From assembly GCA_009763385.1 (NCBI GenBank), contig CM019830.1:91002534-91066533 (forward strand): 64,000 nt of DNA, read 5' to 3'. Positions 11,236 to 23,100 of the stretch are shown here, piece by piece. Within the stretch, counting starts at the first letter, position 1; each line of letters starts with the position of its first letter. The translations under genes were made by a program, and so were the position numbers. This DNA is from Coix lacryma-jobi var. lacryma-jobi. Taxonomy: Eukaryota > Streptophyta > Magnoliopsida > Poales > Poaceae. The notes under the pieces were generated by a model that searched no databases, had not been told where the DNA came from, and worked only from the letters and a program-made list of their open reading frames with translations.

Positions 11236-12165
11236 TCTATACCTAATAATAAAGAGGCAAAATTTCTGCTAATATGAGATTTTAGTCTAACCCAATCATT
11301 CATGTGGTTTTGGTCTAAAAGGCAAACTTTCTGCTTTTTTTTGCCTTTTTCATCATGTCTATGTTCCACTTGCCGCTCAGCCTGGGCATTCGGTTAACCG
11401 AAACCGATCGGTTCGGTTCTTCAGTTCCTGGCATAAATTCGGTTCCCTAGAAATAGGAATCGATCGGTTCTTCACAAATCTTGAAACCGAGCAAAATCGG
11501 TTTTGGTTAGTTCTGTTCAGTTTTGGTTCTAACCCAGTAGTAAAAAAATAATAGAAAAATAGAGGATTTTTTTAAAAAACACAAAATGCTGAAATTTTAA
11601 AAAGTGAGGTTGTGAGGCTATGAGGGAGGTGTTATCCACCTTTTATATCTAGGATTAAGGTAGTCTTAGACCTAGGTTATAAGATTTATTGGACTTGTTT
11701 ACAAAATTCGGTTCTGCTAATAAATTAGTTTATTTTTAATAGGCTAAATTAGAGACATAACATCTAATATGATAGAGACTAAATTTTTAGCGGTGGGAAC
11801 AAACACCTAGAGAGTCTACACCGAATAATAAACAAAATAAAGAGTGAAAGTTGATGGCAAAAATGTAGGTTGGCAGACTCAACCTGCGGATGACTTTTCG
11901 CTACAGACGGCGAACACGCCTTTCACAGATGAGCGATGGAGGTAGACGCGGCGGTGAACAGGACCAAGCTGACTGGCGGCGGAGCTTGGAACCCGAATTA
12001 AAGAAGTACCAAATCCTATTTAGTGGCACAAATTTTAACTATCTTAATAAAATTTATGTAAAAAACTAATAAACTTGTTCCAAAATATTTAAATATGTGA
12101 CATGGTCAATTTTTGAGTTACAAGTCATCTTAAATCCCGTTGCAACGCACAGGCATTTGTCCTAG
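11236..12165 (+). mobile_element. Non-autonomous Helitron, about 0.93 kb
   Basis: The 5' end is TCTATACCTAATAATAAAG with AGGCAAAATTTCTGC just inside. The 3' end is CCCGTTGCAACGCACAGGC, containing the palindrome CGTTGCAACG, then CTAG followed by T at 12166. This is the usual plant Helitron 3' layout (hairpin about 10-15 nt before CTRR). There is no Rep/helicase coding. The base before the 5' TC is T rather than A, so the exact 5' base is uncertain. Confidence 0.55.
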
Positions 12166-12178
12166 TAATAGTACTATG

Positions 12179-13832
12179 TGTTGACGCTAAAATTTGGTGT
12201 TTTCGAACGCCAACACATTGCAAGGTCCTCAAAGATCGTCCGGAGCAAGAGTCCTGATCTCCTGAACCTCCAAAAGGCAGAAGTCGGTCTTGGTAAAACC
12301 GAATCTAAGGCGTGTCAGTCAATTTGACCTGCAATTGACAAGGAAAGAGAAAACAACATCAAATCGTGGAACCTGCCGGTTTGGTGCCAGAATGTTCCAT
12401 AATATACAGCTCTGAAATGGCCAGTGTCAAAGGAATTTGACTAGAAAGTCAACTCCTAAAAGCACGAAATATATATGAACATTGAAAGTATAGAACGGCT
12501 ATTCAAGATATGTAAAAGAAAATGGATATAACTAGACGATCCAACTTAGCTGATGAGAAGATGTGATTCTACACATACGATAAAACCATGATAAAATCAA
12601 CAGATCGACTAACTATATCGGCAGTTCTAGTAACAGTGGGGTGTTTCCATATAGCCATAAAAATGACTAGATCGATAAAATAACTTAATTATTAACAGTG
12701 GGTATCTTTATGTAGCCATAATGATAATCAAGTTAATCAAGTTAAGTTACGTCCGATACAATTAGCAGATCTGCTAGTTTTGAACTAGAACATGCATATA
12801 TGTTATGAACGAAGGCATAACTAGATCGGCTATTTAGCCAATACAGGGTCCATGAAGCACGAACAAGATCTATCTGTCAAGCTATGATTTGATATGAAAC
12901 CAAACGAATCTAACTCGGCATACCTATCAGTGGGGTTCAAAAATATAGCCATAACAAGTATATCAAATCAAATCTGCTTACTTTCCAATCAAACTATAAC
13001 TGAAACAGATATCTCAAACGCACAACATGTAATAATCGAGATTGGCAAGTTAGTCAATGAGAATCTAGATCGGCTATCTGTGTTAAGATAGGCATGAGAC
13101 TGTTTCGAGCAATAGATCTAGACAACGTTTAAGCTTAAACTATCTTGTCAATCTCGATTGGCCAAGATATTGTTGAAACAAGATAAACTTACAAAGAATG
13201 AACAATATCGATAACTTAATGAATCTATTAGATTGCCAAATCTAATAGAGCCGATAACTAGTCAAGATCGACTACTCACAAGGGGTTGATCAAAGTCAAT
13301 GCAGCCTTACAAAAGATGAACTTAAACCGATAACTAACTCATATCATACCTTAACAAGAATTTGGTCTAAGCCAAATACAACCTCATCAAACGATAACAC
13401 GAGTCATTGGTAAAACTTACAAGCAAACCGGAGATCGATTCAACCGATGCAGCCCCGTTTGGTTGGAGGTTTCGTCGAGATCTACTTTACTCCTACTCCT
13501 AAGAGTTTGGCCGGAGGCCGAAAGATTATTTGATTGATTCATGAATAATTTTTTTACAAAAGTCGGGTCTTAGCTATTTATAACCCGAAGGACTCCTACC
13601 CTGACATGACTAGGTTATAATACGGTATAAACAAAAGACAATCCGAACTCCAACTCTCCCTTGGTCAAATCCAACACGTCTTTTAGGCTTCATTGATCCC
13701 AGTCCAAACAAATCTTCCAATCATTCCTTGAATCGAGATAATACCTTTCCTTATCTGGCTGATCCCCTTAACTAATCAGTCGTTCATTCCATAAATGGAA
13801 ATTTCTGCTCGGCCCAAAATCTGGTGTCAACA
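12179..13832 (-). mobile_element. Element A: 3' LTR (1,654 bp) of a minus-oriented Tat-like gypsy element
   Basis: In the minus sense it starts TGTTGACACCAGATTTTGG and ends CCAAATTTTAGCGTCAACA. Three things fix the orientation: a minus-strand TATA box (GGTTATAAATAG, about 13572-13585), a polypurine tract just inside on the minus strand (AAAATTGGGGGCATG at 13833-13847), and the same layout in element F. The internal region therefore lies to the right, with the other LTR outside the window. Outer 5 bp at 12174-12178 are CTATG; the second TSD copy is not visible. Confidence 0.75.
13224..13249. repeat. Perfect 11-bp inverted repeat in the A LTR
   Basis: TCTATTAGATT, a 4-nt loop GCCA, then AATCTAATAGA. 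The hairpin and its flanks (GATAACTTAATGAA... and ...GCCGATAACTA) recur in the otherwise divergent LTR of element F at 40944-40970. Confidence 0.85.
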
Positions 13833-14001
13833 CATGCCCCCAATTTTGCCATTCACCTCTCCTTTCCAATTAGACGATCAGTCAAGCCCTCATATTCCAA
13901 CCGTCACTTCTTTTCCCCCAATCGGCTTTCAAACCCTAGCCTTCAAACAAACTCGCCGCCGCCAAGCGATTCAAGTGAAAGCCCAGGAATCCGCCAGTTC
14001 A
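13833..14001 (+). promoter_or_regulatory. Element A: PPT and leader of the antisense PMD gene, first half
   Basis: 13833-13847 is the minus-strand PPT. The remainder is pyrimidine-rich leader in the plus direction. It continues beyond element B at 36494 and reaches the PMD gene ATG at 36511. GTTCA at 13997-14001 is the target duplication of B. I see no clear plus-strand TATA box here. Confidence 0.6.
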
Positions 14002-17000
14002 TGCGGATACATGGGTGTATGCCGGATCTTGAGATGATGAGTGATTGTCAACTGGTATGATGCGCATGTTCTTTGGCTTGTGTTATGCAGGTGTCGAGCT
14101 CAGAGATGGTGATCGAAGGCAAGGTGAAGGTCAAGTAGAGACGTGTCGTGCCGATGGACCCAGAGCGGTGAAGGGCGGACGTGAGGCTTGGACTGACGGA
14201 CCGATGGCCTGAGGATCAGCTGTGGTGGCAGATAGCCTGGGACAGCGACAAGTGAAGACATGTGGGTGGACGGGGTGCACGGGCGGCGCATCCCTCTACG
14301 GCTTCGGTTTGGTGGTTGAGCCCTAGAAAAACCACCGAGTGGATGGTTTCCAGGTTTGGGCCTCAAAACCTGAGTGCTGGCCGGTTTCCGAGTTTGGGCC
14401 TCAAAACTCGGGCTGAGGATGATTTCTAGATTTGGGCCTCAAAACCTGGGCGATGACGGGTTTTTGAGTTTGGGCCACAAAACTTAGCCTGAAGAAAGGT
14501 TTCCCGGTTTCATCCTCAAAACCGGGGGGAGGTCCAGGAAAAGGACGGACGGCGTGTGGCGCCACGTGGCGGCATCAGGTGAGGTCGCGTCGAGGCGAAG
14601 CTACCGGATGTGCGGGCGTGGCCGTCGGATCGACTACACTCTGAGTTGGTCAGGAATACCGTTAGGGTTAGCCTACTCGCTCATTAGCAGTAAGGGTAGA
14701 AGGGGAATAATTGTATTAGGTTATATAAGGAGAGGTCACCCCTCCCTCCAAACTATCTCAGTCATTTGCTATTCTTCTCTAGGGTTTCCTGTTCTCCCAC
14801 ATCCCTGCTGTAGCTACTTAGATCCACAGAGACGGTGAATCATACCTCTGTGTATTAGGATTTTGCAGAAATAGGACCAAATTCTCGTTGTCTCCTCATG
14901 GGGACGATTTTTCGGCTGGCAATTGAGATTGTGATTCGCGTTCTTGAGTTCTTCTTCGCGTTTTGCTTTTTGTCGCAATTTTCCCGTCTCTCGATCTCCC
15001 TCTACATTGCATTTTTTTCAAATCCACTTGAACCAACTTGTTTTTTGAAGTGAGGAGATCATTTCCACTGAAGGAATTCAATTCAGTCCTCACGAACAAG
15101 TAGATCGGGTCGATTCAAGTTTCGTGGCGACTTTTTCGTTCTTGCACCTTTACCTTTGATTTCTCGGAGTTTGAGTTGATTTGAGCGGATGATTTCATGG
15201 GAGTAGTCTTCCAACTACCTAGTGATCATCTTCTCCAAGTTTGAGATCAAGGGATTTTGGTTTGGATCGAATTTGGGGAGATTTGGGAGAAGGGCGACCG
15301 AAATCGCCCTCTCTGGACAGCCGCGGACAGTCCGCCGTTGGGGTGCGGATAGTCCGGGCGTCGGGGCTGCAGCCGGAGCAGTGGCTGTGTGCCTCGGTGA
15401 TTTTTGCCTTGGGTGACCAGCGGACAGTCCGCCGTTAAAGGTCGCGGACAGTCCGGGACCCAGCCAGGGAGGTGTTGACGCTCACTAATGCTCATAATTA
15501 CCCATCAACTATTGCATGAAATGACACTAAATGAAGCACAAAGCATAGTTGTAGGGTTTGAAACTAACAAGTTCCACGAGTTTTGGTGCTCTCACTTGTT
15601 TTGTAGGACATCCATATTTTTATCATATAAAAGTATCTCAAGTGATGAATTGGAACACACCATTGCGAAGAGCTCGTCGAGACGATAGAAACAGACATAC
15701 CATTTGCTATATTCGGAGTCCCGGATGAAAAGATATTAATTTCGCAACGAAACTTGCAAAAGAAGGATCAAGAAGACACCAGAAGACACCACGAGGCGGC
15801 CCGCCACGGGGCCCACTGGGCCAGACCGACCGGTCGGCCACGGAGGCCGTTTTGCCTCCGCCTTCCGGAACCTTCTTCCACCACCTCCTAGGATGCATCT
15901 CCACCGTCCCTGAAGTCGGTTTGATCCAACGGAGAGTTATAAACGTGACGCGGATCGATGACATGGCGATTCCTTGCCCCCTACTCCACCTCGGGCTATA
16001 TAAGAAGGCCAGGAGGTGCCCCTAGAAGCTATCTCCATCTTCATTATCCATCTCCACATCAGAAACTAGGGTTTCAATTAGAAGTAGAGGTCCCTCTAGA
16101 TGAATCTCTTCTAGTTCATCTGGAATTAGTTCTAGTTCTTCTAGTTCTAGTTCTTGTTCTAGTTGTCTAGTTCATCTAGTTGTAATTAGAGATCGGATTA
16201 GAGAGAGGAGGAGGAGAGAGCTGAGGAGGAGCCGGATTTGTCGGATCTTCCTCGACATTGTATTGGTGCAGCATCTAGTTCGTCTTCAAGTAATCTCCAG
16301 GTTCTTCATTTACTACTTCTAAGCATTATATTTAATTTTAGTTCTTTACTTTATTTTATTTAATGGATCTCCGCTCGTATTGAGTGCTCTAGTTATCATA
16401 TGTAATTAGAGTAGTAAGCGTTAGTGTAGACGTGGTATCTAGACTAGGGTTTACCTGAGTTTGCACCCAATCCTCCGGAATAGTTGTGGTAGCCCTGAGG
16501 TGACAGCTCTGTCAGGTCTTTGTAATCCACCACGTTAGGGTTGGTGTCTCGTAGAGCTTTCGGCAGCCTTCTCCCAACTACCTTCTTCCCAGTATTTCTC
16601 GAGAGTTGGAAAGGACCTGCTACTCCGAAGTAAGTAAAGTATAGTAAGCCTCTAATTACATAAACCCGCTTAGAAAACCCTAAGATCTCACTCTAACCAC
16701 ATTATCATTCTTTTCTCGGGCCTTCTTAATTCTTCTAGCACACTTCACGTTCCTCGTGGAAATCGATACCCTGAATACTCTCGGGTGAAAGCTACATCGG
16801 TATCCGTGCGCTTGCGGATTTTTCTGTGTGCGTTTAAAATACCCAACAGGAGGTTCAGCAGTCTTGCGGTTTTTTGTTTTTGGCCGGCGGACAGTCCACC
16901 ACCAGACCACGGACAGTCCGGCATTGGGTGGACAGTTCGGGACCGTACCCGCGGATAGTCCGGGATCCTGCTATTGTTGAGTTTTAGTGCGTTTGCTCTC

Positions 17001-17374
17001 CCGACTTTTCCATTTCGTTTCCAGACTTCTCGTTTGCTCCTAGAGTTCACCAAGGAACCTCTCTAGCTATCTTTGCTACTTGTTAGCATAGGTATTTGGA
17101 GGAATCCCGACGTAGCCTTCTATCTACGTTTGAGAGTGGGTCTTTTGGGTGAGAACTTGACTCGGTGCTTGCGAGTTTGGGTTGCTCTCGTGTGTGTTGC
17201 CTCGCTGTGATCCTAGGGATCATCCACCTTCTATTTGAGGGTCGTGGGCATCAAGGTTGCGTTCGAAGCATTTGTGGTTGATTTGTGGGAAAGAGGCTAG
17301 AGCTTCAAAAGAAAATTTTAGGCTCTCATTCACCCCCCTCTGGTCGCCTTGCTTTAGCATTCTCGGTCCTTCGA
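14002..17374 (+). repeat. Element B 5' LTR (split by solo LTR H)
   Basis: It starts TGCGGATACATGGG and ends near CTCGGTCCTTCGA before the PBS. A TATA box (GTTATATAAGG) lies at about 14720-14730. It carries repeated palindromes CGGACAGTCCG at 15320-15460 and 16880-16970. Excluding H and one TSD copy it is about 1.99 kb, matching the 3' LTR. Confidence 0.85.
15473..16848 (+). mobile_element. Solo LTR H (1,376 bp) inside the B 5' LTR
   Basis: Starts TGTTGACGCTCAC and ends AATACCCAACA, flanked by TSD GGAGG (15468-15472 and 16849-16853). The B 3' LTR lacks it at the homologous site (about 35950-35970), an empty-site control inside the window. TATA box GGGCTATATAAG is at about 15994-16004. It shares blocks such as CCACGAGTTTTGGTG with the LTRs of element C read on the minus strand, so it belongs to the same broad Athila-like LTR group. 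Confidence 0.9.
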
Positions 17375-17375
17375 T

Positions 17376-17387
17376 TGGTATCGGAGC
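17376..17387 (+). other. Element B primer binding site
   Basis: TGGTATCGGAGC differs by one base from the usual TGGTATCAGAGC, complementary to the 3' end of initiator tRNA-Met, and lies just after the 5' LTR. Confidence 0.85.
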
Positions 17388-17436
17388 GGGTTAAGGATCT
17401 TCCACCTTAGCCGGTTCCAGATCCACAGAAGGTGAC

Positions 17437-19780
17437 ATGGATCACGGCGTGGGCAAACCATCGTTTTTTGATGGGACGAAATATGCGTATTGGAAGATAC
17501 GTATGTCGGCCTATCTTCAGAGCATGAGTGCTTCGGTTTGGGAGATTTGCAACTCCACCAATTATGTGGTCTTGGCTACTCGTGTGACTCAACATCAGAT
17601 CGATGAGCACGATACCAATAGCCGAGCCCGTAATGCTCTTTTCACCTGTTTGAGCATGTCTGAGTTTGATCGTGTCTCTCACCTCACCATGACTCGGGAG
17701 ATTTGGGCGACTCTCATGCGTTTTCATGAGGGAACCACTCAAGTCAAAACCCATCTCTATGAGTTGCACAAGTGTGAGTATGAGAACTTCCGACACATGC
17801 CTGGCGAGAGCATAAAAAGTTTATTCTCTCGCTTTGAGGTTATTATCAACAGGATGAGGGCTAACAAAGAGTTGTTGCCATTCGACGATCATGAGAGAGC
17901 TCTCAAGCTACACAATACTCTTGATCGATCGATGTGGGATTCCAAGGTTCAGGCGATCATCGAATCACCTAACTATGAGACCCTCACTTGCGACGAGCTC
18001 TTCAGTAAGCTCAAGTCGAGTGAGATTGATGCCATGACGAGGGCTTCTTATGAAAATCCTTCTGGCCCGTCGATGGCTTTGGTTTTTGGTTCTTCCGCTA
18101 ACCCCTCTGGAGGCTTTGCATTGTCTTCTCTTCTTTCTGTCACAGAGGAGCAGCTGGAGTTCATGGCGGACGATGAGTTGGCTTTACTTGCCAACCGGTT
18201 CTCGCGGTTTCACATCAACCGCATGAACCATCGCCGCGGAGGAGGACGAGGTGGTTGTTATGAGTGTGGAGGCTCGGACCACTTCATCGCCAATTGCCCG
18301 AAGAAGAACAAACAAGCTTTCGACAAGGCGGATCACAACCACAAGTACGACTCTAGCAAGCGCAAGGAGAAGTATGTCCCCGCAAAGCACAAGCGGAAGG
18401 GCGGCTTCAACAAGGAGTACATCAAGGAGAAGTACTTGGAGAAAGCCCAGGCCGAGCAGCGTGCTTTCTTCGCCACGCTCAGGGACTCGATGACTCGGAC
18501 GATGACTCCACTGCTTCAAGCGATGATGAGTCCGAGAAGAAGAAGATCGAGGACAAGCTGAATGGCCTCTGTTTCTTCGCCAACAACGAGGGCTTCTACA
18601 CCATGGCCCTCGGCGATGAGGTCAATAGCGAGCTAGAGGAGATCCCTTGGAACGACGACGACGACGGCACCTCCCAGGTATCTCAGACTCCCGATGAACT
18701 CTCTACTGAGGTCGACAAACTTACTGCTGCTTTTCTTAGTCAAGACAAGTTGTTGAGGCTTGCTGCTAGAGAGAGGAAGGAGTTTAGGCAGAAGTGAAAG
18801 GATGCAGTGAAGGAGCTTGAGTCTGTCAAGTCCACCGTTGTTGTGACTGAGGAGGATGAGTGTGAGATGTGCTCCAAGCACATGACTGACCTTCTCACCT
18901 TGAGGGGGAATTATTTGCTTTGGTTGGAGAGGTGGATGAGCTTAGGGCTAGACCCATGTTGCTGGGTGCGTGCAAGTCTTGTGCAGGCTTGCAATCCGAG
19001 TTGGCAGAGAAGAATGCCAAGATTGTGTCTCTTGAGAAGGCCAGCTCGGGTAGCACTTGTGTGTCTAGGTGTGGCTTGTGTGAGGGCTTCGAGATGGAGA
19101 TTGCAAATGTGAAGGTTGACAAGATGCAAACCGAGGAAGAAAACACATACCTTCGGACCATCTTGTCATGGGTGTCTTGTGGTGAGCCGCAGCTTGGGAT
19201 GGTGATTGCCCAATTCAAGCGTGCTGTTGGAGGTCCAGGTGTTGGTTTTGCTCAGGGTGTAGAGAGTGCTACCTCTTTTGGGAAGATTGGTGAGTTTAGT
19301 GGTCTTAGGCCAAGTGAGAAACCCAACTCCACCACTACTCCCAAATTGACCAAGATTCCACCCAAAGAGCCTCTCAAGCCTAACACCAAGGATGGAGTGT
19401 TTCTGGAACCTCCAAGAGCTCCACCCAAGAAACAAACATGGGCTCCAAAACCAAACCACCTGAGGAACAAGCTAAATACCATGCCACCTATCCAAGAGGA
19501 GCTCATGTCACAAAAGAACCAAGTGATCCACACCCAATATCGTGAGTACCAACAACCCCCTATGAGAGCGGTGAGGTACCATTGTGAGCACTGTGGGAGA
19601 GATGGACACTTGAGGGATCACGTTTTCCTGTGCGTGGTGATCGCTTTCCCCGTAGGCGTGCTAGGAATGGTTTTTCTACTAACCGTTCTTTTGAGCATCC
19701 GGGACAACACTAGTCTCTTCCCGTTTTACTCACCCCAGTGTTGGACCGTATGCTCACCCTATGTCTTTTTATTGATGTAG
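17437..19780 (+). pseudogene. gag: Element B gag (broken)
   Basis: This is the capsid/nucleocapsid region of a copia element. The first segment (17437-18561) has the YWKIRMSAYL capsid motif and a CX2CX4HX4C zinc knuckle at about 18256-18297. A frameshift near 18540-18560 leads to an acidic segment. A TGA at 18795-18797 and a further frameshift near 18905-18920 lead to a Cys-containing coiled-coil part. A second knuckle (HCEHCGRDGHLRDH, near 19580) lacks its last Cys, and the frame then degenerates. A functional Gag would need all segments in one frame, so this copy is dead. Confidence 0.85.
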
Positions 19781-19789
19781 GTAAGTAGA

Positions 19790-20194
19790 TTGGAGAACGT
19801 TTGGCTTGTGGATTCCGGATGCTCAAGGCATATGACCGGAAACTCCAAGTGGTTCTTCAGTCTTAGTCCAGTCACCGGAAAGGAGTACATTACCTTCGGT
19901 GACAATATCAAAGGTAAAGTGCTATCCCGTGGTTCTGTGCGAGTCAATGAGCATTTTGTGTTGCGTGATGTTGCTCTTGTTTCGAACTTGCATTTTAACC
20001 TTCTTTCTGTTTCACAACTATTTGAGGATGACTATGAGATTCGTTTTAAGCCGAATCTCAGTCGTATTTTGGATCCTCAGGGCAATCTTGTTTGTTTGAT
20101 TTTGCCCTTTGAGAAAGTATTTCGTGTGAATTTCTCGGAGTCTTTTGGCATTTCTCGTTGTCTTTTGGCTGGACCCTCCTCCTCTGATATTTGA
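19790..20194 (+). pseudogene. Element B aspartic protease segment
   Basis: Copia-type retropepsin region. The active-site DSG lies at 19811-19819 within WLVDSGCSRHMTG, followed by the usual beta-rich region (LLSVSQLFEDDYEIRF). It ends at a TGA at 20192-20194. The following GAG-pre-integrase segment reads on in another frame from 20191. Confidence 0.85.
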
Positions 20195-20382
20195 AGTGGC
20201 ATATGAGACTTGGTCACTTGAGCTTCGACTTGCTTGCAAGGCTTAGTTCACTTGGCTTAATCCGAGGATTGCCCATGTTACACATGGAGAAGGATCTTGT
20301 TTGCCATTCTTGTAGACACGGGAAAATGGTTGCTGCTCCCCACCATCCTGTGAATCAAGTTATGACCAAGCGCCCTGGAGTG
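20191..20382 (+). pseudogene. Element B GAG-pre-integrase (zinc-binding HHCC) segment
   Basis: The pattern HMRLGH...CHSCRHGK gives the H-H-C-C zinc site at the integrase N-terminus. The frame is cut by solo LTR I at 20383; sequence homologous to the next codons resumes at 22333. Confidence 0.85.
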
Positions 20383-22332
20383 TGTTGACATCTCTTAGCA
20401 TCACTTCAGATAACGACGCTAGAAATGCAGGTAGACAAATCTAACAACATTACCTTTAACGCTAGGCTATCACCACTAGTAGCAACACTAGAGACGTGGA
20501 TGGTATTTATGATCTTGCCCTTATAAAATATGAAATGAGATTATCCGCAAGCGCACAGATAAAATACATCTGTTGTAGCATTTCACCAAGGAAAGAGTTT
20601 CCAAGGTATCGTTCATTTATAACGGAGTAATGCATATCGTTAGTTAACTGAGTGACAAGAGATAAACATCTACAACTATGACACACACATGCATGATTAT
20701 GATAAGAGTTCCACTAGATCTATACTCAACACATGAATCAATCAAGAATGATAAATAAGATAAATGTAATAGAACAGAGTAAACCATATAAAAGGGTTCC
20801 AACAGAGCATTCTCACCCAAGGTCAGATCGTAGCCAAAACTAGAAAGAGATAGATTAACTTCCTAACATTGTTCTAACTATAGGTCATAGACTACATCAA
20901 TTAGTGCAATTATGTTTAGCAATCATGGTTAGAATAACTTATATTTATACGCAAGAGACATCACGCATGGAGGATTAGATCCAGAGTCTATCACCTCCGA
21001 GTGACCGGGTCTTACTTGCCCTGTATTCGGGGAATGGACTACAAAGGACCCAACAAGGCTATAATAGTCACCCTCGCGATCTACCACTTGCTGGCCCGGA
21101 ATATAGGGTGCATTCGCAGGTAAACAACGTATAAACACCATGCTTACACAATGTTGACCACTCACCCCGCGATCGACAGAATGAGCGCTATACGAACAAG
21201 AGCATAAACATAAAGATACCCTAGCTATGCTATACATATAATCAAAGTAGACGATGAACATTATAATTATGAACACGAAATAGTAACAAGTCATAACATG
21301 TATCAACTAGAACAATAACTATAAGAAGAATAAGAACTAGATGAACAATTAGAACTAGATTAGAACACAGAGATGAACTAGAGAGATTAGAAGATGAACT
21401 AGAACACAATTAGAACACAAGATAATGAACTAGAAGACAATTAGACAATTAAAAGAACAATTAGAAGAATAATGTTGATACAAGAGAGAAGACAAGGCTA
21501 ATTACCTAGCTTCTCCTGACTAGATCCGGAATCTGAGCTTCCTCGACTCTTCTAATTCTATTCTAGCTACGCCCTTGGATGATGGAGCTCCTGGTTGTCT
21601 AGGCTACCTCTACTCTAAACAATTGATCTATGATTGATTGGATTCAATGCCTCCTACAAGAGGGGGGTCTCGGGTTTCTTATATAGCCCGGTGGGATGAA
21701 CCGCAACCCTCGGATCAAACCAACGTCGAACAACGGCCAAGATACAAAGTAGAGGTCGGTTAGGTCACGCCGCATGAAGGAGGAGGGGCTGCCATGTGGG
21801 CCCAGGCCAGCCGGCCTCCCCCTGGCGCCGCCTGCCTCTTCCTTCGTCCGCAAGTCTTCTAATACCTTCCTTGTTTGTCTTGAGTCCTTGTTCGGTTGGT
21901 TTGCGCACCGAGTCTTGGCGTGGAAGGATTCCTTGTCGTCTTCTTTCTGTCTGGTCCCTGGATATCTCTGGTATTCTGTAGCTGTTGGAATCTTGTCTGT
22001 TACACCCCTGATCTTCATATGGATAAGGCTTTTAGAGGGTTCCAGAGTCTTCCTGGTCATATTCATCAAGGACTCTTGCTCCGGGGCTCCAAATATGGCA
22101 AGTGGCATATCCATTGCGATTGTCTCGACGAGCTCGTCTCACTGGTGTGCTCTGATTCTTCACTTGAGATACTTTCTTATGATGAAATATTGAATATCCT
22201 GCAAAACAAGTGAGAACTACACAACTCATGGAACTCATTAGAATCAAACCCTATAGCTACACTCTTTGGATCATTGCGGGTCATTTATGAGGTTAGTTGA
22301 TGGTTTAAAATAGGAGTTATCTACTGTCAACA
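20383..22332 (-). mobile_element. Solo LTR I (1,950 bp) in the B integrase
   Basis: Plus-strand ends are TGTTGACATCTC and CTACTGTCAACA. Flanks are GAGTG (20378-20382) and GAGAG (22333-22337), a 5-bp TSD with one later substitution on the left. Minus orientation follows from the TATA box GGGCTATATAAG (about 21678-21689 reversed) and from the block CGCAAGCGCACAGATA, which element C has in the same polarity. No gag or pol was found inside. Confidence 0.85.
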
Positions 22333-23100
22333 GAGAGCTTTTGCATATGGACCTTGTAGGTCCGACTCAGGTTAGCTCGGTTGGTGGGAAGTGGTATGTG
22401 CTTGTTGTTGTTGATGACTTTTCGAGATATTCATGGGTTTTTTCTAGCTGAGAAAACCGAGACTTTCTCTTTTACTCGCAATCTGATTTTGTGACTTCAG
22501 AACGAGTTCCCTAAGAACACGATGAGAGCTATTCATAGCGATAATGGTTTCGAGTTTAAGAACTCGGACTTTGAGAAGTTTTGTGACTCTTTGGGTTTAG
22601 AGCATCAGTTTTCTTCCCCGTATACACCGCCCCAAAATGGTGTTGTAGAGAGGAAAAATTGGACCCTTGTTGAGATGGCCAAGACAATGCTCGATGAGCA
22701 TAAGACTCCTAGGCGGTATTGGGCCGAGGCTATAAACACTGCATGCTATATTTCTAATCGCATTTTTCTCCGCGCTTTCTTGAAAAAGACTTCTTATGAG
22801 TTGCGATTTGGGAAGCAACCCAAAGTGAGTTATTTTAGAGTTTTTGGTTGCCACTGTTTTATACTCAAGAAAGGCAACTTGGACAAGTTTGAGTCTCGCT
22901 CTTCTGACGGTGTATTTTTGGGTTATGGTAATCATACTCGTGCATATCGTGTACTTAACCTTGATACTAACCGAGTCATGGAGACATCCGATGTCACCTT
23001 CGACGATACCATGCATTGTCCTTCTTCTAGATTTGAGCATGCATGTGATCACGAGGTCGGTGAGCCTCTGTTTGATGATGAGGAAGATGGAGCTGAACAG
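22333..23100 (+). pseudogene. Element B integrase core
   Basis: The DDE triad is visible: D in LHMDLVGP (about 22351), D in HSDNGFEF (22540-22542) and E in VVERKNW (22648-22650). The stretch 22440-22520 is frameshifted with stops between the first and second catalytic residues. The C-terminal part (about 22800-23050) has the copia GKQPKVSYFRVFGC block. Confidence 0.85.

Noticed and set aside
12179..13832. Reading this LTR as the 5' LTR of a plus-strand element with the PMD gene in sense
   Set aside because: TATA box, PPT and the parallel element F all place the element on the minus strand. No PBS follows at 13833.
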